Shown here: in pieces, positions 56,627 through 64,000 of the stretch | How the letters are laid out: every line of letters starts with the position of its first letter | Position numbering within the stretch: the stretch's first letter is position 1 | Assembly: GCA_014526335.1 (NCBI GenBank) | Contig: JACTAT010000010.1 | Location: 8,162,876 to 8,226,875, forward strand | Source: Chrysaora quinquecirrha | Lineage: Eukaryota > Cnidaria > Scyphozoa > Semaeostomeae > Pelagiidae | DNA length: 64,000 nt | Direction of reading: 5' to 3' | Made by a program: the position numbers and the translations under genes | The notes under the pieces: generated by a model | Database searches by the model: none | What the model saw: only the letters and a program-made list of their open reading frames with translations | Told to the model about the DNA's origin: nothing

Positions 56627-56811
56627 ATGGGAGCCTATGGGGGAGAGTTTCTTCCATATCAAGATGAGCCTTTGGCCTCATCAACAAACGCTTCGTCTTC
56701 CGAGGAGGATGGAGATGGAGATGGAGAAAGGAATCGACCCGAAGCTGAAGATGGGATTCCACCAGCTACCCTGAGGCGAAGATTTGAAGGTGAAATTCTG
56801 TTAGATTCTTG
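56627..56811 (+). other. Candidate exon: acidic N-terminal region resembling P2X7-intracellular-domain-like proteins
   Basis: Open from the ATG at 56627 (MGAYGGEFLPYQDEPLASS), with an S/E/D/G-rich stretch and ending LLDSW at a GTAAGT donor. The frame is also open upstream to 56562. An acidic leader ending just before a W/C position is how many cnidarian P2RX7_C-domain proteins begin. The zinc-binding domain itself would be in a later exon, not found here. Assignment is tentative. Confidence 0.35.
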
Positions 56812-56846
56812 GTAAGTTTGGCAAATGAACCTTCTTTCAGTTTAAG

Positions 56847-57062
56847 CTAATTAAATACGATAAGACTTGTCTTGATATCAAAATTGACTCTGTGTCTCAA
56901 AACAAACTTTGTCCACTTTCTTCTAACTTCCTGGTTCTTGGGAAAACGATGCATCGATATTCCTGGAACTCGACTGCAGTTGCTGCATGACCGGCCATGT
57001 GGAAGACCCGCAACACAGTACTGTCCTCTCCTTGGAACACCACTGTTACTTGCCATTTTCAT
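56847..57062 (-). pseudogene. THAP zinc-finger domain exon
   Basis: Starts at the ATG at 57062. Residues show a CSNC pair, ISMHRFPKN and KWTKFVLRH, the N-terminal two thirds of a THAP C2CH DNA-binding finger. The last Cys-X2-His and AVPTIF box are not found before the stop at 56847, so it is either spliced onward or truncated. THAP domains are common at the N-terminus of P-element and Kolobok transposases. It runs opposite to the acidic exon, within the same TTAA element. Confidence 0.6.
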
Positions 57063-57793
57063 AAATAATTATACGAATTAATTTTTAAACACTATAACTG
57101 TACTTCTCTTATCCGCAAAGTCTGTAAAAAAATGTTTTCCCTACACTTAAATGACTTTTAAAGAGATTCTCGACAGGCAACAAGCAAGTGGTACTCTAAC
57201 AACTGCCTCGTTGAAATAACTTGGAACTATAAAGTATCACTCACTTGTTGTGCTATAAATACGTTTCATTTCGTAACAATCAAACAACCCATTTATCTTA
57301 CAAAGATAATTTGCAAACTAGAAAGAAAGGACACGATCATAAATAGCGCAATTATCACCTTGCTTTTTTATCTCCTTTCCTGTATGTCACAAAGCGGATT
57401 TCAGCACCTCATTTGCTCTTTTGATTAACTTTTGTGACAAAAAAGTTAATAATATCACGCCATGAAAAACACTCACGCAAAGCCATGTCAAAATAAACCT
57501 AAATTGCAGATTTATAGATTTCAATTTGTCCTTTCTTTGGCCTTACTTCAGCATTTTCTCTTCCGCAAAGTTGTTCTTCTGAAATTGTGTTCAACACTTT
57601 ACGTGACAGAGGTCTGGTAGCGAGCGGTCTGACCGCGTTCGCCTTGGGACACTTTTTGAGCGAAAAATCCTTACTTTAAACTGCAATATCTTGAAAACTA
57701 CGCATCGGATGCAAAAATTAAAAAACACGGTAATAGGCACTACGTAATTAATAAAACTGATTCATAAAAATTTTGGTGTCATTTCCACTTTAA

Positions 57794-58125
57794 CTGATTC
57801 CCAAACGATATACTCATGCCAAATCATATGCCTACCGTCTGTACATTCATTTTTAATCTCATCTTTCAATATCGTTCGCATTTTCAAAACTCTGAGAATA
57901 GTCCATGAAGTTAATGAGATATTTGTGAAAAAAATGTCAACGTTGAAACGGAACGGATGCCTGACATATCTTATGAAGTAACAGTTATCTGGTTGTTCTT
58001 TTTTAATATATAAATCTTAATATGATTTAACTTCTCGTTTTGAGTTGCACTAATCAGATGATATAGCCCTTACACCCTTAGTGAGCTGATATTTTTGGAT
58101 AGCCTGTAAAATCCTTGGACTGACC
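57794..58125. other. No gene recognised
   Basis: AT-rich spacer between two DNA transposons. Confidence 0.5.
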
Positions 58126-58133
58126 CCCACGTA

Positions 58134-60434
58134 TAGCCTGCGTGCAGCCTCAAACTCTTCTCCGAGAAAGAGTAGAGTCTGCGCAACAATGAACGAAAGC
58201 TTGTACTGGCCTCTTTTTCAAATAAAGTGTGGCGGTAAATCTTTTGTTTGCCTATTGTTTAACAACCAATCAACGCTCTCTGGCAGAAAACTGCCAGAGA
58301 AACATGATTGGTCGATTGTTTATTTCATTGTTTTAATATAGTCGCGCCGCGTTGACACGGCTGGTTTGCGTCGCGCGATCGCTTTTGCCAAACAAAATGG
58401 CGAATGTGTGCTTGGTTGCTGCACGAAAATATTTGTTGGAGTAAAGGATGGTTTATCGGTGATCTACCTTACGAAAAGCACTATTGTGATCAACTGAAGC
58501 CATGCCAAGAATAGAAACAAGCCCGACATGGATTTTCCAAAGCAAGTTGTCTATTTCTAGGCATGTAGACTAGATAGTAGCCTACTTAGGTTTATCTGAA
58601 GAGGGTGCACCCCAGTGTGTGCCTGTGCACAACAAAGAACAAAAAATACAGATAGTAAGATTTAACTTGACTTGTCTTGTCTGGTAGATTACATGCATTT
58701 AACTGAATCAGTACAAATAATAATATCTCCTGGAGTAAATTTTCAGTGTTATAAAGTAACAGCTGTGATGTTTGAAGGATTTTCTAGGCACAACTTTGTG
58801 AAAGTTTACCTATGGTGTTTTTATTTTCTTTCAATTTAAGTCTTTCTTCAGAAACTAGAATCATTTGCTCAACCATTTAAACGCTTTTGAAATCATTTTA
58901 GGACAGCAAAAGCCCAAATATTTTTGCCATCCTTCCCCAAAGCTGTCTTTTGGTCAATGTTTACAACCTGAAAACATGAAGTGTGGATAATGATGACATC
59001 TATAGTTATTGGCAGATTATTTTTCAGTGTCGTTTTAGAGATAACAACACCAACTTAACCTTTAAAGGTTTGGTGGACACTTTGCAAGCTATCCTTAGCT
59101 TTGCACCTTCTTTATCTGTGCCTTGGTTTAGTTTCAAAGTTCAATTAAATGTACATTCAGTATTTTGTCATTAAAATTAAAACTGAAACTGGTGGCAAAT
59201 GTAACAGCTTGCTGGTCGATTAAGATGGACACAGTGCTGGTATAAACTAAAAAGCAGAAAAATGTCTGTCATACCAAATCTATGAGAAGACCCATAGCCT
59301 ACAATATTGCCTACAATACCCAAAGCCCACAATATTGACAAATTGTTTTCAAGTTTGATCAATTATCAAAAGTTAGTAACTACCAAAACACCAAAAAAAA
59401 TCATTGTAATACACTGCCAAAATTCATGGCAATTTTACCAAAAAAACTATAAACCAAGGATAAAAATCACACAGTTAATTGAAGAATAACTGTGACTGAG
59501 ATGGATGCATATTTTGAAACTTATGAATACTGTAAGTCCAGTACCAAGAAAAGTCCAAACTCTACATTTCAAGCCTTTCCTTGATCAAGCAAGAATTCTT
59601 ACTGAGGATAATTTGAGAGTTATGCAAAAGAAAAGCTATTTATAAACAACAAACTTATAAATAAAAACAGTACAGTAAAAAGCTTTGCATCTACCTATGC
59701 ATCTGGGATATATCAATCAACCTATTTGTCTGTAGCACTTTTTCCTTAGAGAGATCAAAGGAAATAAAATATCCAAGATAGCTAACAAAATATAAATATA
59801 TGAAGATACTCCTCCAAGTCAAGTGATAAAAAAGTTATAAACACCAAATACCAGAAGATGCTGTCCAGATGATATTTTGTCAGGTCTTTTAGCCTGTGTT
59901 TAAAGTATCCTCAAGAAAAAAGTTCAACTAATTTAATTGCTCTTTAGTTTAGATTGAAAGTTTTGTTGAAGAATTGACAGTAGAAGCAGCACTGTTCACA
60001 GAAGCAGTCACATTTATATGAATGGTCAGCATCTACGAGTTATCGGGCCTACGCAAGAGTTTAGGCCCCAGCAGCAACAGACGGAAAGAACTTTTCACTT
60101 TCTGCTTTTCAGAAACATTTTCTTGGTCAGACGTCTTATAAATGTCCAATACAGCAAAGTGTAAATACAAAACATCATTTTGTTTTGAAATTCATCGCAA
60201 AGAACTTCTTCGCAAAGTTACGGAATTACACAAAACAGCTTAAAAGTTCAAACGAACTTGCTCAAAGCCCGAAGTGCTAGTAGGCGGTGATTAAAAACGC
60301 TTCGCGTAGGCTCCAACGGTTGTTTTCATCAGAAAGAGGCTGCATTTTTGCTGACTCAGCGGTACAAGCTTTCTTTCATTGTTGCGCAGACTCTACTCTT
60401 TCTCGGAGAAGAGTTTGAGGCTGCACGCAGGCTA
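58134..60434. mobile_element. Non-autonomous DNA transposon with 8-bp duplication (hAT- or P-like)
   Basis: 2301 bases with 73-base terminal inverted repeats (58134-58206 and 60362-60434; start TAGCCTGCGTGCAG, one mismatch seen). The duplication is CCCACGTA (58126-58133, 60435-60442). Eight-base duplications are typical of hAT and P elements. The interior has no transposase-like frame; a small palindromic block (CTGGCAGAAAACTGCCAG) lies near 58280. Confidence 0.88.
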
Positions 60435-60442
60435 CCCACGTA

Positions 60443-60844
60443 TGTCTGTGTGCCGAGTGCCCCTCCGGACTCTTAAACGGCTATCTCTGAGTAAGGTAGG
60501 TTACAGTCCTGATCTTTTCAAGCAAAATTTACTTGGCTAGTAGTGGATTGGTGGTAACGAAATTTCTTTTGAATTTGCCGGAATATGGTTTTTCGGGAAT
60601 AAAGTTAGATAAAGAATTAATTCAGAAGTATAGAAGTTAAGACTTTCAGCTAAAAACACTCCTAGTTCAATATGGCAAGGATAGTGCAAACTTGCTTTCG
60701 TAACGGTCTCCCAGAGGTGATCTAAAGGAAAAGTTTGATCGAAATGGGAAAAAACAAACATTTTTGTTTAGTTTCAATTCAAAAGTTGTATCTACATGCA
60801 TAGTAATGTTAGTATCTCCTGAATTTTTAATCCTATGTATCTAT
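60443..60844. other. No gene recognised
   Basis: Unique sequence between the DNA transposon and the LINE remnant; a 74-codon minus-strand frame (60537-60761) has no motif. Confidence 0.45.
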
Positions 60845-61030
60845 AGGGGCTGTTTGTTTTGTTCTCGATAGGTCTTCATGTTTGAAACTATTCACGTTCT
60901 TGACAGACTTTAGGTCAGGGTGTAGACTGTTCCAGATTTTAAGTCCAAGGTAGGAGTGACCATTCTGCTCTACGTCGCTTTTTCAAAAAGGTTGAAGCAG
61001 TTTGTTTTTAGCTGCACGAGTTATAATGCT
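60845..61030 (-). pseudogene. LINE RT 3'-terminal remnant
   Basis: The minus strand encodes TRAAKNKLLQPF and, after a shift, HSYLGLKIWNSLHPDLKSV...FKHEDL. This is the TR...G.KIWNSL...FK pattern at the end of CR1/L2/Jockey-type ORF2. Too short to assign to a clade. Confidence 0.5.
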
Positions 61031-61114
61031 CCGGCCAGCTGGTGAAAACATCTATGACACTTACGATGGGGCAAAATTTAAAAAAAAAAATTGAAAACGT
61101 TTGTAGCAGCGCAT

Positions 61115-61416
61115 TGTTAGAATATCTGTTCTGTGGGGAGCCAATTTATATCCCTGAATTCTCTGATTCCTACATGCGCTCTATTATTCCAATTCAAACA
61201 GAACTCGATAATAAGATTTGAGAAAATTACCAGCGTAAGAACTACTAAAACATGAATCATAATCAAGCAAGAACTACAAGTACCAAGCACATGTTAGAAC
61301 TAAACTAAAGCTAATTGACATAACAAACGAAACGCAGCAAGTGTAACGAATGTCAAACCGGATGTGTCAATCAAGATCACAAACGTGAGTCACAATAGTG
61401 TCCATACTTCTCAACA
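61115..61416 (-). repeat. Probable 3' LTR of a second copia
   Basis: On the minus strand a purine tract (AAGTGGGAG) is followed by TGTTGAGAAG at 61416, and a matching end TTCTAACA lies at 61115, giving about 302 bases. The other LTR lies beyond the window, so the boundary is an estimate. Confidence 0.6.
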
Positions 61417-61451
61417 CTCCCACTTGACGAATGTTTATCAAGTCCAAATAA

Positions 61452-64000
61452 CTAAAGGTTAAGCAAAGTCTTTTCTCCAATCAATGTTCGTAAATCTTCG
61501 AATCTTGCCTTCGGCAACGCTTTTGTTAAGATTTCAGCGAACATTCTTTCTGTTGGACAATATTTCAGCTCTATATCTCCTTTCTCTGTAGCTTCTCTTA
61601 TATAATGATATTTGATATCAATATGCTTGGTGCGATGGTGGCCTTTTGGATTTTTAGATAGAGCTATAGCACCTTGGTTATCCTCCAATATTGTAGTAGG
61701 ACCAGTTTGTTCAAACCCAATACTTGGAAGAAGATTACGCATCCAAACTGTTTCTTGAGCTGCTGAACATAGCGAAATGTATTCGGCTTCAGTCGAAGAT
61801 AGTGCAACCACTGACTGCTTTTTCGTTTTCCATGATATAGCCGAATTTCCAATTTGAAAAATATATCCTGATGTATACTTTCGTGTGTTTACATCACCTG
61901 CCCAATCGGCATCTGCATATCCTTGAAGGTTTACATTCAAACCATCTTGAGCTTCAAACTTTAAACCAAACAAAGTTTAATGTTCCTTTCAAATATCGTA
62001 GGATTCTTTCAATTCCTTGAAAGTGTTCTTGTCCTTGATTAGACATGAATTGGCTCAGTGTTCCGACTGCCACTGATATATCCGGACGAGTAGCGATAGC
62101 TGCATACATGAGCGAACCAACAGCAGCTTGATATTCCTTTAAATTTGTGACTTTTCACCATCTTTCAATCTTTCATATTTCTTTCCTACTTCCATCGGAG
62201 TTGAAACTGGTTTGCAGTTAAACATGTCGAATCTCTTCAACACATTTTCGAGGTAAGCTCTATGATTGATGTGAAGAACCTTAGCAACTCTGTCTCTCTT
62301 GATAGACATGCCTAGACAGTAGTGAATTTCTCCTCTGTCTTCCATCTCAAATTGATCTTTAAGGCGAGTCTTTTCTTCTTCTAACATGCGACGATCATTT
62401 GTAGCCAAAACAATATCGTCGACAGACAATGCAATCAACATAAAACACTGTTTCTTTCCGTCTTTATTCTCTGCTTTATAATACAAGCATTGATCTGCAT
62501 CACTCTGAACATATCCAGAGGCTTTCAAGTAACTATTCATTTTCAAGTTCCAGCAGCGCGCAGATTGCTTCAAGCCATAAAGACTCTTTCTCAATTTGCA
62601 TTCCATATCTGATTTCTGTTTATCTACATAGCCTTCAGGCTGTTCCATGTAAATTTCGTGTTCCAAATCTCCATTCAAGAATGCCGTTCTGACATCCATT
62701 TGATGAACTTCGAGATTTAGTTGATTTGCAATAGCAAGCACAGATCTAATTGAACTGTACTTGGCGACAGGAGCAAAGGTATCATCATAGTCTTCTCCAG
62801 CTTCTTGCGAGTAGGCCTAAGCTACTAATCTAGCTTTGTAGTGATCAACATTACCATCTGCTTTACGCTTTACTTTGAATACCCATTTGCGAGATACAAC
62901 ATTCTTACCTTCGGGTAATTTCACCAAGTCCCAAGTCTTGTTCTTTAGCAATGATTTGTATTCATTATCAGTTGCTTCTTTCCAATTTTTCGAATTTTTG
63001 CTGTTATACGCTTCATTCATTGTTTTGGGTTCATCTTCATCTGTAACAGCAACAGAAGCAAAATTCCACCAATCTCCAGCTATGACTCCAAGACGTTCAG
63101 GAGGAGCACTTTGACGTTGTGATCTCCTTGGGATGACTTCCAGTTGATTGTTACCTTCCACAGCATCTTCTTCATGATCATAATGTTCTTCTTCAGTGAC
63201 AGCTTCTGTATCTTTACCATTAAAATACACAAAATCATTCTTTGTGGGTTCTTCAGTAAACAATTGTTGATCTTCAAGTCGTTTTTCATCTTTGAAAACA
63301 GAATCACTGAATGTGTTTTCATGAAACACAGCATGACGACTAACCAACATCTTCTTGGTAAGAGGATTATAAAATTTATATCCTTTGCAGTTTTGTGGAT
63401 ATCCAACAGATACACATTGTATTGATTTCTTGTCTAATTTCTTTCTCTTCTCATCAGGTACATGGACGTATGATTTACAACCAAGCACTTTAAGATGACT
63501 GATTTCAGGTTTTCTACCATAAAATCGTTCAAAAGGAGTCATGTCCTTCAATTGAGTTGTCGGGCTTTGATTTCTTAAGTAAACAGCTGTTTAGACAGCT
63601 TCTGCCCAAAAGTGTGTAAAGGCAATCCTGCATGGTGTAACATAGATCGAACACTTTCCATTATTGTTCGATACCTTCGCTCTACGACACCATTATGTTG
63701 TGGCGAATAAGGAACAGTAGTATCTTTCTTTATTCCATGACTTTTGCAATACTCAATGAATTCTTTTTAGACATATTCACCACCATTGTCAGACCTTACA
63801 TTCTTCACACGGTTACCAGTGAGATTTTCGACCAAATTGACAAATTCTTTAAATTTCACAAGAACTTCATTCTTATTCTTGATCATATATAGCTACTGTT
63901 GTAAATCTTGAGTAATCGTCAATAAATTTGACAAAGTATCTTGGATCTTGATCGACTAATTGATTCAACACTCGTTGGCCCACATATGTCAGTATGCATG
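61452..64000 (-). pseudogene. Second Ty1/copia Pol, decayed, runs off the window
   Basis: Minus strand, distinct from the 47208 copia. The integrase core (DNGGEY then HNGVVERRYRT, about 63790-63660) is followed by MTPFERFYGRKPE and GYPQNCKGYKFYNP. RT shows MDVRTAFLNGD and a VDD active site (62423-62415), and RNase H (GYADADWAGD, then SSTEAEYI and KHIDIKYHYIRE) ends at 61452. In-frame stops occur at about 63770, 63591 and 62819; local frameshifts lie near 63600-63640, 62140 and 61985. The N-terminal half is outside the window. Confidence 0.85.

Larger units (their letters stand above)
56322..57789. mobile_element. Kolobok-like DNA transposon remnant (TTAA duplication)
   Basis: 1468 bases flanked by TTAA (56318-56321, 57790-57793), with ends AGTGGAAATGACAC / GTGTCATTTCCACT. 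Further inverted similarity extends about 200 bases inward (CAAAAAGTGTCC, ACGTAAAGTGTTG). It contains an acidic plus-strand exon and a minus-strand THAP exon. TTAA duplication plus a THAP domain fits Kolobok; piggyBac also uses TTAA but has CCC-type ends. No catalytic core is left. Confidence 0.65.

Overview
This window looks like a repeat-dominated stretch of a metazoan nuclear genome, AT-rich, with introns, a 500-base assembly gap (14194-14693) and no recognisable bacterial, organellar or RNA genes. The mix of transposons (Ty3/gypsy, BEL/Pao, short-LTR Ty1/copia, a tyrosine-recombinase retrotransposon with split direct repeats, Penelope-like and LINE remnants, Kolobok-, piggyBac-, Harbinger- and hAT-like DNA elements) fits a marine invertebrate, most likely an anthozoan cnidarian. 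That assignment is inference: no conserved host gene settles it.

Layout. 1-12240: a (TTTTTCAC)n satellite field carrying a tyrosine-recombinase retrotransposon (139-8425, repeats A1 / B1-A2 / B2), itself invaded by a Ty3/gypsy element (1041-6050), followed by a GCAACTGG-type minisatellite. 12240-22600: gene-poor, with inverted repeats, a piggyBac-like MITE and several minisatellites. 22605-31515: a decayed BEL/Pao pol split by a younger BEL/Pao element (23463-29502) with its 5-bp duplication intact. 31631-32763: a small three-exon candidate gene on the minus strand. 33109-42110: a transposase-like gene starting just inside a terminal repeat, a 107-bp tandem array, and on the opposite strand an XPG/EXO1-type nuclease joined to a HIRAN domain whose 5' region lies in a large inverted repeat. 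42140-46200: more inverted-repeat elements and a LINE remnant. 46229-52179: a non-autonomous element with AATT duplications and the same terminal repeat as the transposase gene, interrupted by a nearly intact Ty1/copia (47208-51887). 53540-55490: Penelope-like fragments. 55546-55913: a spliced candidate gene start. 56322-57789: a TTAA-flanked element with a THAP exon and an acidic exon. 58134-60434: a terminal-inverted-repeat element with an 8-bp duplication. 60845-64000: a LINE remnant and the 3' end of a second copia.

How the parts fit. Target-site duplications and nesting give a relative order: gypsy entered the tyrosine-recombinase element; the 23463 BEL entered an older BEL; the 47208 copia entered the AATT element. 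The satellite duplication at 10262-11150 preserves an apparent empty site for the 139-8425 element, showing it went in without a duplication. The most novel material is (i) the transposase-like protein linked through a shared terminal repeat to a non-autonomous element, with a nearby nuclease-HIRAN gene that may belong to the same system, and (ii) a Ty3/gypsy element with a predicted self-priming hairpin and a UGA-CUA gag/pol junction.

Nearly every long reading frame is broken by frameshifts or stops. Several breaks are single-base changes in homopolymers inside elements that otherwise look young, so some may be assembly errors. All coordinates and repeat identities were read by eye without alignment software.
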